From: Haliotis asinina
Taxonomy: Eukaryota > Mollusca > Gastropoda > Lepetellida > Haliotidae
DNA: 64,000 nt
Assembly (NCBI RefSeq): GCF_037392515.1
Contig: NC_090291.1
Location: 43,083,001 to 43,147,000 of the forward strand
Reading direction: 5' to 3'
Below, piece after piece: positions 36,583 through 49,110 of the stretch. Both the position numbers and the translations under genes were made by a program. Within the stretch, counting starts at the first letter, position 1. Every line of letters begins with the position of its first letter. Below the pieces are notes generated by a model, which saw nothing but the letters and a program-made list of their open reading frames with translations, ran no database searches and was not told the DNA's origin.

Positions 36583-39500
36583 CTGAAAACGTTTATTTGT
36601 CCTTTTTATTACTCGACGATATGTTGAACTGTTTAAACAAAGAGAGTATATAACGTCGTTAACCATGGCTTTCCCCAGTGCATGACAAATTGTTTGGAAA
36701 AAAATGAAAGTAAAAGCCAATAGGTGATGGTGGGTGAAAATATAACAGAAAATAAATTGCCGAGACGGTGTACAAGTTTTGAAGATATGCTTCGCCTGGC
36801 GGCATTTGATTACGATTATTTCTGTGCCCCGTGCTAATGATGCTATAATTATGCAGAAATCTGTGTACGATCAAACTGGTGTAAATGTGAAAATGGTTCC
36901 ACTAATAGCTCGACAGTGATCACGAGGAATTTGCATCACACATTGCACTTGTTAGGACCTCGATTTCCATCCCCACCATGGGATGTGTACACGATACCAT
37001 TTTATCCTACCTGGTTCCAGTTCACTGCTTAGTGACCGGATGGCGCTAAATATTATCTCACTCACTCACTTAGTGACCGGAGGCAAACTTCGAAAACCGT
37101 TACATGCCCCGATGAGGTATCACATGTGCTCGAGGGTGGTGAAAACGCACGCATAAGAACCTCTCAGGAGTCGAACTGCCGAGCGTTATTACCTATCTAC
37201 CTACTCCAATGCAGCTGACATTAACAGCGTGAACTCATTCCACTGTATTTTGAAAACTGAAACAGAAACTAGTCTTTTTTTGCCATCATATATTGTACGC
37301 CCCGTTACACACGAGTGGGTGAGTGATTTTAGTTTTACGCCGCACTCAGTAAAAGTAATATCTCAGCTATATGGCGGCAGTCTGTAAATAATCGAGTGTG
37401 GACCAGACAATCCAGTGATCAACAGCATGAACATCGATGTGCGCAATTGGGAACCGATGACATGACATGAGCCTGACCACCCGATCCCGCTAGTCGCCTC
37501 ATACGACAAGCATAGTCACCTTTTATGGAAAGCATGGGTTGCTGAAGACCCGGATCTTCACAGATCCCGTTTTACACGAGGCTCTACTGGTTTAATTCTT
37601 GAACAGGTATTGAAATAATCCAGCATGTCAGGTAATAAGGTATTGAACAGGATGGCGCTGGCTGACTGCATTGCCACTGGGTGACTGATAATAACCACAG
37701 CAACGTAGAAATGTGACTTGAGAAATGGTTAGACACAAAAATCAGATTTTATATATGGGGTCAGGAAGGAAGTTTGTCAATGCAGTTGCAGTAATTAAAA
37801 GTGAGTGAGTGGCCATGGAAGGGTGGGTGGGTGAGTAAGTGAGTGAGTGAGGTGGGTTTTACGTCGCTTTTGCCATCATTCCACCAACATCACTACAGGG
37901 ACACCAGAAATGGGCTTCACGCATAGTACCCATGTGGGGAATCGAACCCGGGTCTTCAGCGTTACGACCGCACGCTTTAACTACTAGGCTACCCGACCGA
38001 GCCACAAACATCACGATTACTGTGTGGAAGAGGTTACACGCCATGGGAGGTATCTAAACCTGCAATGAAAACATTTCGAGGGGAATCCTGACAAAGTAGT
38101 TACTAACACGTCAAGTGTGTCGATGTTTACCTCTAGGGGAGAGTAACTTTCTGTCTTTGTCGCGCTTTATAAGGCTGTGGATAGTTGGTGATGAAGTTCT
38201 TCCTGTGGAGAGAATTAGAATTATTTTGGGGTGTAATCAGCATATATTGCACAGTTTTTGTGAGTTGTCAGCACATACAAACAGACACACTAATCACTCA
38301 GTACTTTCATTGACATATCATTGGCTGTAGAGGGAACGAAAAACTGCGTATAAGCGAACGAATATATTGCATTGTCATCTCAATGCCTACCGAAGTAGTG
38401 AGTGAGTTTAGTTTTACGCCGCACTCAGCAATATTCCATTTATTTTGCGGCGGTCTGTAAATAACCGAAATAATCGGACGAGACGCCCCACGTATCAACA
38501 GTATGAGCATCGATCTGCGTAAATGGGAATCGATGACACGTGTCAACCAAGTCAGCGAGTCTGACCACCCGATCCCGTTACTCGCCTCTTACGACAAGCA
38601 CGTGTTATTGTAGTCCAGTGCTAACTAGAATCTCCACGGGTAGCATCCTCAGGGAATTTGTACTGTACCATGACCCCTATTATGGTGATCTGTCTTCAGT
38701 TGTTAGCAATCTATATCCCGTGTTGTATATCGTATTGTCTTCTTTAGTTACAATGTGTTAGTTTTTCATGCTAGTTTTATGTTCATTTCTCTGATATTCT
38801 AGTATTATTACTGTCCATCGTCGTTTTACTCTTCAACATTCTTTCATTTTTATTATGGTTTCGTCCCCACAAAGGATAAATATTTCAATGTCAAAACTGT
38901 TAAGGATCGTTTTACCAGTGTTAGTTCTCATTTAATTATTGGCTTTTTGAAAGAAAATGATTTCATGATTGAATTTTTATTAATATGTGTTGTAAATAGA
39001 TGTAATTTAATGATTGGTGGTATGAATTAGCAACTGTTTTTTTAGGGGCTGAAGGGATGGTGTAAATCCAACCAGTGTCCGTGCAGGTAGCAAAGGTGCT
39101 GTCCTAATTGACCCTGGAATGGTGACCTACCTTCAGTTGTTGGCGGTCTAGCCTGTTTTTATATTGTATCGTACTCTATAGTTAAATTGTTTTAGATTTA
39201 ATTGCTAGTTTTAAATATCTGCTGTGATAGTCCATTTGTTTTACTGCCCTTCGTTGACAGATTTTTTACCATTCTCTATTATGTATAATATCAATGGTTC
39301 TCGTCACGATATGGCTGAAATATTGGCAATGTGACATTAAATCTTAACTTACTCACTCACCAATGGTTTCGTCACGATATAGCTGAGATATTGCCGATGT
39401 GACATTAAATATTAACTCACTCACTCACCCACTCACTGATGTTTATTAATGGCGGAAACATAGTTCATGCAATCAATGTTGTTGATGTGGTTCTATCCGT

Positions 39501-42500
39501 TGAGTTATGCATGGACTAAACACGTAATTCATTCTGACGTTCATTCATATGTCACATTCTGACCTTTCTTAGGGGTAGACGCTGCCTTTGGTGGACCATA
39601 CTTCTGGTTGTTGGTGATCATTTCTGCTGGACTTACTGACCGCGAGCTCAGCCCTTTCAGTTCTTCCTCCATTTCCTCAGCTATGTTTGACATGTTTCTG
39701 GTGAGTGTCTTTTTCATCTCAGGGATAGGAGTAAGCGTTCTCTCCCTTCCATATTCTTCATTCACGACAACTCTCTTGGCAGGCAACGTAGGCTGGGCAC
39801 TGTAAGATAATCCAGGAAGTGCTGTCGACTGGAAGGTGCTTTGTTCTTGTGGAATAGCTGAGCGGTGTTGGTAGGGAAGTTCCTTGCTACCCTGTGTTGG
39901 AGACGAGGACCCTGGAATATGTGCCTGACGCAACTGATGTTGGGGCAAAGATGAGTGTCTCACTCCATGGGGTGTCTGACCCAGTGTTGTTGACTGAATC
40001 AGGGATTGGTTGGGTGAAGCGTATGGTTGTTGACCAGGGAAACTACTGTCCTGCACATATGGTACGAATGGAGCACTCTCTGGACGTTTGAGGCCTGGTT
40101 TGGTAGAACTGAGATCATGCATTTCAAGCGTGCCTGAAAAACTACTCCTGTTTGGGAATTGGCTCACATAAGCTGCAGACACGTCTGATTCTGTGGGTAA
40201 TGTAGAAGAGATCTGACTCAGGGCTGGATAAAACTGAGGTGAAGGAGGTCGCTGTTTTATTTCAACATGGTTGCCTCGGCTGGTTGATCCTTTGGCTGGT
40301 GGTTCTTGTTGTGTCGATGAATTGACACTGTTTGGAGATGAAGCACGCGAAGAGGCTCTGGAGGACACGTGATTAGTTGCAATGCCAACTGGTGAACTCC
40401 GGCCAGATCCATAACCAGCGACACCTGGATGTAATGTCCTAGTTGGGGAACTCCGACTAGTGGCGCCAGCTACATGATTGGCAAGACCGGAAGCGACACC
40501 TGTGTGAAATGTCCCAGCAGGTGAACTGCGACCTGCAAGACCGGAAGCGCCATCAGAGGGAAGTGTCCCAGTTGGTGAGCCTTGGCGTTGTCGACTTGAT
40601 GACAACGTTGGTGAGTAGCTACGCTCTTTAGAGAGGGAAGGCTGTGGAGGTTCTACCCGCTGGGAAAGACTGTTGGCTGCTGGATACGACTGGTTGATCT
40701 CCTCAGGCTTCCTGCTAGAACTGCGTACAGGACTAGAAGGAGGAGTGAGGTTGGAAAATGTCGAAACAGTGCTCACATAGTCCGATGGCGAGATTTTGCT
40801 ACCAGCGTCAAGCGCTTTGATTGGCCCTGGTGGTGCGATGGGGCGGAATGGACTGGCAGCCTTTCGCCCCGAAGACGTTGCAAGGGACATGTCTGAAACA
40901 GAATGTGAGTGATTGAGCAATATTAGCAATATGACGGCGGGGAACACTAGAAATGGACTTTATACATTGCACTTTTGTACCCAAGACAGCAAGAAGCAAC
41001 TTTGGCAGTTTACGTACGCTGCAGCCATATTTCAAGATGGTAAATGTTCATCTCCGAACCTCAGAAATGTTAAAAAATTAAATATTCAAACATATTGTTT
41101 GTATGTTGTTTAATATCTCAGTTGTATGACTGCGGTCAGTTGAAAACTGAGTCTAGATCAGATAATCCAGTGATTGAAATCATGAGCATAGATTATGTTA
41201 GTGAGTTTGACCACTCGATCATGTTAGTGACCTCTTGTACGGAGGACATGGATTGCTGAAAATGACAAACCGCTGACACGTTCTAGTTAATGGTCCGATC
41301 ACACAACAATGAAAAGAGGATGATAAACCGCTCACAAGTTCGATGGTCCGATTACACCTCAAACATGCACGAGTTCATTTTCTTTCATTTTCTTATTGAA
41401 TCCTAATTTTCCTAAAGATATATTAGAATGCAGGTTGCAGAATGCAGGTTGGTATGTCAGCGTTGTCAGCTTTTATAAGAGGGCAACATGGTTGTTATAT
41501 CCCAAACAAAGATCAGTGTTATTAGCAATAACGTAATAAGTCATTTGTGAGTAAAACCAAGGAATGGGGTTCGCACATTATTCTGATGTGGAAAATGAGT
41601 ACGTTCTCCGCCGCACTCAGCAATATTCCTGCTACACGGCGGCAGTATGTAAATAATTGAACCTGGAGCAGACAATCCAGTGATCAACACCATCAGTATC
41701 GATCTACGCAATTAGGATGCAATGAGATGTGTCAAACAAGTCAGTGAGCCTGACCACTCAATTCCGTTAGTCGCCTCTTACAACAAGCATGTGTTACTGA
41801 AGATCAATTCAAACCCGGATTTTCACAAATGATCGGTAAAACGGGGTACCGATTAATCAGACGGGGATGTTAGGGTAGCCTAGCGATTACGCCAAAGACC
41901 CGGGTTCCATTGCCCACGTGGGTACAATGTGTGAAGCCCATTTCTGGTGTCCTCTGCCGTGATATTGCAGGGGTATTGCTAAAAAAGAAACCAAATTCAC
42001 CCACGCGCTAAATTAGACGTATTGCGGGAGCTAAACTATTTGCTAAACTCATTTTCTCGTTGAATACTTCTAGACTCGACATTCCTTTCCTTGCACCACA
42101 TTTGAGTCGTAGTACAATGGGGGCAATGAAACTAGAGGAATAAAGTCTGTGTATGATCCAAATAAAAAGTGTAAACGAATTCTATCCACAAAAAACAATG
42201 GGTGAGATAGATTGTCCGTCAAAAGAAGTGTTAATATATTTCAGTACATGACTGGTTCCAAGACATCTGACACACACACCTATGTGATCGATGACCGGAG
42301 TTTTAGGCAGCTACCTGGTTGATACGGTTTATAAGTGACTATTTACCCATGCCATCTAAATGCATAAGACAAAATCAGCAAGGCAGCGGTCGGAATAGCC
42401 GAGGGCCCGGAGGCTCAGCCCCGGTTGTTATTGTATCGGAACGGCAATTCCAAATATGTGCAAGCCATTATGGCCTTCAATAAATTAGGTCTCAATTTTT

Positions 42501-43415
42501 TTTTTTTCAACTGGAATGTTTCCCACTTTTTGTTCTTCATTAAAGTTGGGGAATCATCCACGATCAATCATGTTACGATAACTTACAGTTTCACTTCCTG
42601 GTTTTTCAGCGCTTTGGCGTAGGAATGTCAACAGTGTAAAGAACAAAACCTCTGTGTACCATAAACTTGACTTGGCCAAATGGGCCTGTATATTTCATTC
42701 AGGGCCTGCAGGTTTCATTCAGGGCCTGTAGATTTTTAAGCATGCATGTAGCAGTAGGCTGTGATGGTCACCTTGTCATTTAGAGTATTGAAAACACGGG
42801 AGCAAGGCCATTTTAAACACTACATCCTCACTTGGCTCTTTCCATAAGTATAAATACTAATAATTTATTTCTTAAATCCTATGACTCAAAAGTCGAAATT
42901 ATTTCATTCTAGCACAAGCAACTGTGATAAACCGGGCTAGAATCAGGGGTGACACATTGGATCGGGTGGTCAGGTTCGCTAACTTGGTTGACACATGTCA
43001 TTATATTCCAATTGCGTAGGTCAGTGCTTATTCTGTTGATCATTGGATTGTCCAGTCGAGGCTAGATGATTGACAGACCGCCGCCATATAGCTTGGTTGT
43101 TGCTGCCGGCGGCATTAGACAACAAACAAATAAATCATTCACTTACTGTGTAGTAAGATTGTTTTTTAACCTACCAGCAAATTTCTTCCTAAACCTGTCA
43201 TCACACCAAGCTATGACGGAAGAGATGAGGTTGGCGCTCTCTAGCTCTGCCTGTTCCTGCATAAGCCTAAGGCATTGTCGTAAGTGCTCATTCTCAGCCC
43301 TCAGGCTGCGCGATTCCCGGTTCTCGTCATCTGCCCCACCTCCTCGTGACGAGGCCCGACCCACCGGGGCTAGATCCGACACGTGGAGCGAGTTGTTACG
43401 CTCCCCAAACGACAT
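36023..43415 (-). CDS. SPATC1: Speriolin-like protein (SPATC1 family), three-exon gene
   Basis: Joining 43415-43175, 40892-39564 and 36582-36023 gives one frame of about 709 residues with both introns in phase 1. Speriolin is known in mammals as a centriole/centrosome-associated spermatid protein. The architecture seen here fits: a short N-terminal leucine-rich coiled coil, a long Ser/Pro-rich disordered middle, and a conserved C-terminal domain of about 180 residues ending in FLW. Human speriolin is near 590 residues; the extra length is in the middle segment. The start is the first ATG after an in-frame TGA (43482-43480); a longer frame exists only by using TTG. SPATC1L is the alternative vertebrate orthologue name; I cannot separate the two. 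A triple CRE lies 62-104 bp upstream of the ATG. Confidence 0.85.
37315..37575 (-). repeat. Abalone-type SINE, intronic (speriolin intron 2)
   Basis: Reversed copy with all landmarks, from 'gagtgattttagttttacgc' to 'gacccggatcttcac'. Confidence 0.85.
37845..38005 (-). repeat. tRNA-derived SINE, intronic
   Basis: On the minus strand 'ggtagcctagtagttaaag' fits a pol III A box and 'gggttcgattccccac' a B box. A body follows ending in 'gcgacgtaaaacccacctca' and GTGA-type repeats. It is a second SINE family distinct from the ACTC-tailed one but sharing the 'cgtaaaac' end. Confidence 0.75.
38397..38645 (-). repeat. Abalone-type SINE, intronic
   Basis: Reversed, moderately diverged copy starting 'gtgagtgagtttagttttac'. 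Confidence 0.8.
38646..38866 (+). repeat. LINE-tail fragment, intronic
   Basis: Carries 'tatggtgatctgtcttcagt' and 'tgatattctagtattattac', tail landmarks without coding sequence. Confidence 0.6.
38867..39435 (+). mobile_element. LINE copy C, 3' end only, intronic
   Basis: Begins at the last ORF2 codons ('gttttaccagtgttagttct' parallels 34838-34857 of copy B), then the 3' UTR and two ACTC-type ends (39350, 39418). It is 5' truncated and sits in speriolin intron 2. Confidence 0.75.
39564..40892 (-). CDS. SPATC1: Speriolin-like exon 2 (Ser/Pro-rich middle)
   Basis: The acceptor ttctgtttcag at 40893 and donor AAAG|GTCAGA at 39563 bound a 1,329-bp exon of 442 full codons. The protein is low-complexity, rich in Ser, Pro, Gly and Gln. 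Around protein residues 186-255 it has four imperfect repeats of the type RSSPxGTxxxGVASG, also visible as repeated DNA near 40400-40570, so this part has probably grown by internal duplication. The +3 base of the donor (C) is atypical, but this is the only donor that keeps phase with exon 3. Reading through it gives a stop within seven codons. Confidence 0.8.
41598..41830 (-). repeat. Abalone-type SINE in speriolin intron 1
   Basis: Reversed diverged copy ('cgccgcactcagcaatattc' at 41611). Confidence 0.75.
41857..41980 (+). repeat. tRNA-derived SINE in speriolin intron 1
   Basis: Has 'gggtagcctagcgattacgc' (A box region), 'acccgggttccattgccc' (B box region) and 'gaagcccatttctggtgtcc', as in the copy at 37845-38005. 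Confidence 0.7.
42958..43140 (+). repeat. Partial abalone-type SINE
   Basis: The 3' half of the family, ending close to the exon 1 donor of the speriolin-like gene (43174). Confidence 0.7.
43175..43415 (-). CDS. SPATC1: Speriolin-like exon 1 (N-terminal coiled coil)
   Basis: Encodes 80 residues starting MSFGERNN. Residues 34-66 form a charged, leucine-rich helix (LRAENEHLRQCLRLMQEQ), matching the short N-terminal zipper of vertebrate speriolins as I remember them. The donor G|GTAGGT at 43174 leaves one base of a split codon, which the two leading bases of exon 2 complete to Asp. A second GT at 43170 would break that phase. The 5' UTR must lie above 43415 and holds the CRE triplet or abuts it. 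Confidence 0.8.
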
Positions 43416-43476
43416 TAGTGCAGAGGATGACAACCCAGCTGCATGTCGCGGCGATTTCTTGACAGACCGATTGTTG

Positions 43477-43518
43477 TGACGTCATCAATGGGCTGACGTC
43501 ATAAATAATCTGACGTCA
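43477..43518 (-). promoter_or_regulatory. Triple cAMP-response element upstream of speriolin-like gene
   Basis: Three complete TGACGTCA palindromes start at 43477, 43494 and 43511, an exact 17-bp period with unrelated 9-bp spacers. The nearest is 62 bp upstream of the ATG. Each octamer is the consensus CREB/CREM/ATF site. In mammals many post-meiotic sperm genes are driven by CREM through such sites, so the placement suits a sperm gene; that functional link is inference. Confidence 0.7.
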
Positions 43519-43888
43519 CTGTGTGTGAAGGCGCACACCTCCTTTCACCTCACTAGATGACTTTACATAGCATATGTAGAACAGTGACCTTTCGAGGACA
43601 TTTTTCGGGCGCTGTGTCCAACGTAATTTCCTGAATGTTAGATTTAATAAGAAGAATACTTAATAGACGGCAAAAATATAGAGAAGATAGTTTGAATGAG
43701 TGTGTCAGTCTCCTCTGTCTGCCCCAATAATCTGTTTTCAGATAGTTTAAGTTTTTCAAGAAAGGTAGGAAAACCTTTAATCTCATTCTTATGAATGTTT
43801 TGGATCTGATGGCAGGAAAGTTAAAGCCCACAACAGCTTAACTCTTCACTCAGAACGATATACCTGTTAGCGTTCGTAGATCCAATAA

Positions 43889-44180
43889 GGTGTGTGAGAG
43901 AGTTCAGTTTTACGCCGCACTCAACAATATTCCGGGTTTTTGCGGCGGTTTGTAAGCAGTCGAGTCTGGACCAGACAGCCCAGTGATCAACAACATGAGC
44001 ATCGATCAGCGCAATTGGGGACCGATGACATCTGTCAACAAAGTCAGCAAGCCTGACCACCAGCCTCTTACAAGGATGGGATACTGACGACCAATATTCT
44101 AACCCGAACCTTCACGGGTTCAGGAAAATCACGCCATACAGCTGGAGTATTGCTGCGTGCGACGTAAAACTAAACTCACT
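43889..44180 (-). repeat. Abalone-type SINE plus a short opposite-strand SINE end
   Basis: A reversed copy spans 43889-44120. It is followed by a 50-bp forward 3' end (44130-44180: 'cgccatacagctggagtatt'). Confidence 0.75.
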
Positions 44181-44292
44181 CGCTACAGCCGTATGCCTTA
44201 CGTTGTTGAATACAGTGAAATGCTGATTGTATGTGCAGTTTTATTTCTTGTATCATCACGTCACACCTCATATTATCTGCTCTGTGTTTACA

Positions 44293-44350
44293 GTTGGAGA
44301 ATTCAAAGACTTACCCACACTTATCTGAAACTGCTACCAAGAATCGAGAA
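44293..44350 (+). CDS. Possible small exon, unrecognised
   Basis: A good acceptor (ctctgtgtttacag) and donor (CGAGAAG|GTAAAT) bound 58 bp that are open in one frame (ENSKTYPHLSETATKNRE). No neighbouring exon was found, so this could be chance. If real it belongs to a plus-strand gene starting near the speriolin promoter. Confidence 0.2.
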
Positions 44351-45687
44351 GGTAAATAAATCTGATAATGCTGAAGACAGTAGTTTGTTTGTTTGATTCG
44401 TTTCAACATCAGCATGACATCTATAATCAATGTAGTATCTTGTAAGGAACGTTCTGTGGCCATCTTGGAACAGAATAATTAAATACAAGAATTGGCATCC
44501 TGGAAGATGAATTAAATAAGAAAGATATTTGTGGCAACAACACACGGCATATTGGAGCAGTGAAGGATACGAGTATAATACAGTTATAATTAACTTGGAG
44601 CTTTCGTGTGGCTAAAACGTCCAGTTTCGTGTCTCTCACTTTGATGTAACCCACAAGCAAGGATACCTGTTGGAAAACATGTATATCATAATCATGTCCT
44701 GTCTAAACTTTGAAACCGGTTTCATAGGCTTCTGACATATCTAAGGGGTGCAACTCTGCACAGTGAATGTCTGCTTTAGATCATAGTAACCTCTTAAACA
44801 TCTATATGTATGTGTATATTTAAAAAAAAACAAAAACAAAACAAAGAAACTCACATTTATAATGTTTTATTTTCTGTATGAAATACCACAAGACATGATC
44901 CCTGGTACCATGTGAGAGTTGCACTTGATTAGAACTGGCAATCATATACAACAAGAACAAATGTGGCAAGTACATCAATGGGGAACATGGTTAGAAATCT
45001 GCAGCAGAGGCTTACACAATAACCAGCCTTAAAAATTCATCTTTCAAGGCAAGTCCAGGTGACCAGTGAAACCCCATGTCACAAGTCCTCAAAGTTTGCA
45101 ACTAGTCCTGCGTCAGACATAGCAGTTGTCTGTAGTTTGTTTGGTTTTCATCTGCATCAAAATTAACTGGTAACTGCACAGACCTGGAATAATTGCCTGG
45201 GTCAGTGCTCATGTTCAATGAGGATTCTATTCTCTGGATTTTTACTTGCCCACAGCACTAGAGCAGCACTAGTTGTCTCAGTCTGTCAGACTAATGTAGA
45301 TTTAGAAGACTGGTAACGATGGAAACCTCTGGTATGCATCCTTCTTGCTCATATCATGAACTGTGTGGAACACATCTCAAATCACAGACAGTTTGATTCC
45401 AAACTGAACCAGATTCATATATGGTAGTTTCACTTAGGTCACAACGTGAAATGGAGCAGTGTCCAAAATGAACAAAATATAATAAACAAAACTGTCTTGT
45501 CCATGACTGTAGACACGATAATGCAGCATACCAATTATACTGGTGGTCTTTAAATTTGCTTATATTAAGATATACACCAATTTATCCATAGTCAATTCAA
45601 GATTAAACAAAACATAACAGTAATTTCATGTTTGTCACTCGTCGTAAGCTAAGGGTATGAAACAGTCCAAACTCCTACAAAATGCAG

Positions 45688-45877
45688 TCAGACCACAGGT
45701 CTGGTTAGATGTAAACCTGACAGCTCTGACCAAAACCTACCTGCCCACAAAATATCTTTACACACAGTTTTGATTTTAATCTGTCTGTTGGCGGGTGACT
45801 TTGAGAATCTGTCAGTGTTGAAAATATCCCGTCCCCGGCGGTCTGATAGACAGGTATTTCGAACACTTCCATAAGGT
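45688..45877 (-). CDS. Possible terminal exon, unrecognised
   Basis: Follows an AG at 45878 and is CpG-richer than its surroundings. One frame reads CLSDRRGRDIFNTDRFSKSP and runs to TGA at 45690; a second frame (MEVFEIPVYQTAGDGIFSTL) is also open, so the true frame is undecided. Possible donor GTAGGT at 45743. No family recognised. Confidence 0.2.
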
Positions 45878-47567
45878 TCATCTGGCACTGTTCACTACAC
45901 TAGACCTTCTTCAATAACCTGACTGTTAATATATTTCTTCATCTTCAGTTGTGGTTACTCAAAATAAGGCCTTTGTCTTAAAGAAATCATTCATAAAAAA
46001 TATCACTTTCATTTCGTTTGCATTTCACTGGCAGGATATTTTGTACTGCATGTAAACAATGTAATATCTCTTAATGGTACTCCTGCGCAATGGAGACGGA
46101 TTAATGAAATTCTGCCTTTCAGTAAATGATCAACTAAATACTTTTTTCTCTTTTAAAATGGCTTCCGACTATGAGATATGTATGTATTGTTTCAATCACT
46201 CTACTCTTCAGAAATAACCTTTAAAGTCCCACCTTCGATCTCCACAGCCAACCTATATGAACGTCCAAGTAGCGAAGAACTGAATGTGCGAAAATTGAGA
46301 AATCTTTCTTAAAAGCAAATGCTGCTGTTTCAAACAATATTTTTTTAATAAGCCCCAAATTACTTCTAAATATTTTCAGCTTTTGTTAGCTGTTGTATGC
46401 TACAGCCAGAACTACTTGAACCATATCATATCAGCCTGCAAATATTCATTGGGCAGACTGGATAGAGTACTCCTCAACTTTTCATAATACAAAATCAGCT
46501 AATATGTCACATAAGGAAGTGAATTAGCACCTTTATTATGAGCAACACAACATTTTGGAGTATATTCTTACTTCTTCATTCATCTGCGGAAGGAGTAAAC
46601 ATTTACTCCAAAATGATGTGTTCCTCATGGTTTTAGTCCATTTGGTTGAAAAGTGGGCCAGTGAATTGCAGTTAAACTTGAAAAAATAACATATAATACT
46701 CCATGAAACATTGTTCATAATGAAAACATCAGATCAACTCTGAGTTTTTTTCAGATTTATATTCTATGAGTAAAACATTTGTTTAACAAACAATCATTAA
46801 AATTTTACAACAGTTCACTATTTGATATGAAGGAGGAGTGCAAAGACAAGAACAGGCAGGTGGAGGTGAAGCACGTGCACCAGTGACTTTAAAGTTACTG
46901 ATTCGTTAACTTGTGCTGTGCCATCTCCACCCTTTCTCACACACCTGGCTGTTCCCCTATGCGCATTCCTCCATTGTAACAAATAGTGAACAGTGTGAAC
47001 TTTTTTTATTTTTAAAACATAAAATCTGCAAAAAAAAATCACAGAGTTGGTCTGATCCATTTATGATCAGTGTTTATTTGTATTTTATGTTTATTAGTTT
47101 TTGCAGTTCCGCATAATAACCATAATAAACAAGCTGACATACAAAAACTATCTTCATTACGTGTATCACTTCCAAATCCCATTCCGAGACCTTATATACA
47201 TTACATATGGTTCAGTGTTTTGTTTAGTTTATTACTAAACGAAAACTCCAATCCTATTTCATGGATGATTAATCATTATCCAAACTATGAGCTTTTCAAA
47301 ACTCATTTGGCACTCTTCATGATGGTATGTTTTTGAGGATGACAAAAAATTCAATGTGTTTAGAAATAAGCTTTCTGAGGTTCAGAGGATGGGGGATTAT
47401 GCATCAGAACTTAAGGAATTATGTTTCTTACCCTTCATTAAACCTTTCATATATCCAGTCAACATCTACAGCAAGCAAAGGCATGCTTGGAGCTTTCACT
47501 AACAATTACAAACTGGCTTTTCATCAAAGCTAAAAACATTTTCTTCACATAAGCTACAGACTTGTCC

Positions 47568-47772
47568 TCAACAACCCATGTCTTTTATAAGAGGCGATTG
47601 ACACATTCAGACGGTCAGGCTGTTTGACATAGCTGATGCACATTGTCACATAAGAGCTGCGCAGATCATTGCTCATGACATCATGACATCAATCACTGCA
47701 TTGTCTGGTCAAGGTTTGATTATTTATAGGCTGCATCATAAACCTGGAATATTGCAGAGTGACGCCTAAATC
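47568..47772 (+). repeat. Diverged abalone-type SINE
   Basis: Keeps 'ataagaggcgattgac', 'tcactgcattgtctggtca' and 'gaatattgcagagtgac', with several indels. Confidence 0.6.
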
Positions 47773-47904
47773 AACAAACAATGAAATAATGAGGTGATTT
47801 GTCTCACTGATAATGAGGATCATAAACCCGGAATATTGCAGAGTGACGCCTAAATCAACAAACAATGAAATAATGAGGTGACTTGTCTCACTGATAATGA
47901 TTAT
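47737..47904. repeat. 84-bp tandem duplication
   Basis: 47737-47820 recurs at 47821-47904 with two or three changes ('ataaacctggaatattgcag' against 'ataaacccggaatattgcag'). The first copy overlaps the SINE end. Confidence 0.8.
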
Positions 47905-49110
47905 GTAATCCAGCACCATAAGATAAACATTTGTTCACGTTTTCATAACATCATAAACTGTAATAAAATCCTAAAATAACAACAATCTACATATCTGTAC
48001 AAGCTTCAAACAATATAATAGTACATGCCATACAGAATGATATAAATGAATACACAAACATTTGATAATTAGAACGAGGGTTTGGTTTAACCTTTCTGAA
48101 CAAATAATATGGTGATATTCTTTGAACAGTTATGAGAGTGCTCCAAAATATATACAGCTGTGATATGTTAACAAGCAGAAACAGAGGTCATACTCCAGTG
48201 AAATGCTATTATACATAATGCTGACAAATAGTGTATTTTTATCTCACGTCATTGTAAATAAGAGGTAAAATGGGCATTTAAGAAAGTTGTAATGTTTGTT
48301 TTTGAAAAGGCCACATGAGCTTAAGCTCAGTCCCTGAGTCCGGTTCTGTAAAGCTATCTCATGCTAAGGTGACTGTAACTCCCATAGTTTAACCTGGACT
48401 TACCACGGTCATTGGGCTACAAGTACTTTGTTGAAATGGTAAGACGGGGTGGGGTGTGTAAGGTTAAATAAATATGAAATGTTTCTTGGGCATCAGCTAG
48501 TCAGTTGTCTTTGTCCGCTTAACAATTTTTTGTAGCCATGTAAAAATAATAATGTTGACTTTGCCACGTCCCGGTCAAGTCCATTTGTCCACTATAAGAA
48601 TGAGTGTAAGAACTAGAGTGACTAAATCTACAACTCACTAACACAACTTTTCAAGCTGTATTTCTGAAAATAAATATGCATGTTTTCCTCCCTTGCCTTT
48701 TCCATTCTATCAAAAAATTTTTTAAAAGTCTTACCATCCTCGTCACTTTGAGAAGAATGTGCCCGGGTAACATTTAATTTTTTTATGAAGCCTCAGTTAC
48801 ATTATGTTAATCTATAAAACATTGCATTTATGTTGAGTTGTCTGAGTCTGGGAATCATAATGAATATTAATAACACTGCATAAATTGAAATATGATAAAA
48901 GCATAATATAATATAGAGTATCATTATATGAATAATTTATTCCAGTATTGACCCTACCACATTCATTGTACCGTATACAATACATTAATGACCATATATC
49001 AGTCAACAGTTTACATTTGTGATGAGAAGGATTACAAATTGTGGAGTTTTATGTTAACATGTAAAATGTTGTTGTCCAACAAAACATTGCCACGATAATT
49101 ATGAAATAAA

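Larger units (their letters stand above)
44660..49110. other. Largely unassigned 4.4 kb
   Basis: Single-copy-looking AT-rich DNA with few repeats. It holds a possible minus exon at 45688-45877, an AATAAA on the minus strand near 44865-44870, a diverged SINE at 47568-47772 and an 84-bp tandem duplication. It could be intron or 3' UTR of an unseen gene. Confidence 0.35.

Noticed and set aside
37845..38005. A true tRNA gene
   Set aside because: The A and B box-like parts are clear but the acceptor stem does not close and a SINE body follows.
43416..43433. Longer speriolin N-terminus starting at 43433
   Set aside because: That codon is TTG; the first ATG is at 43415, after an upstream in-frame stop.
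43066..43479. 137-codon plus-strand frame over speriolin exon 1
   Set aside because: Antisense shadow; the minus strand has the coiled coil, splice sites and matching phases.
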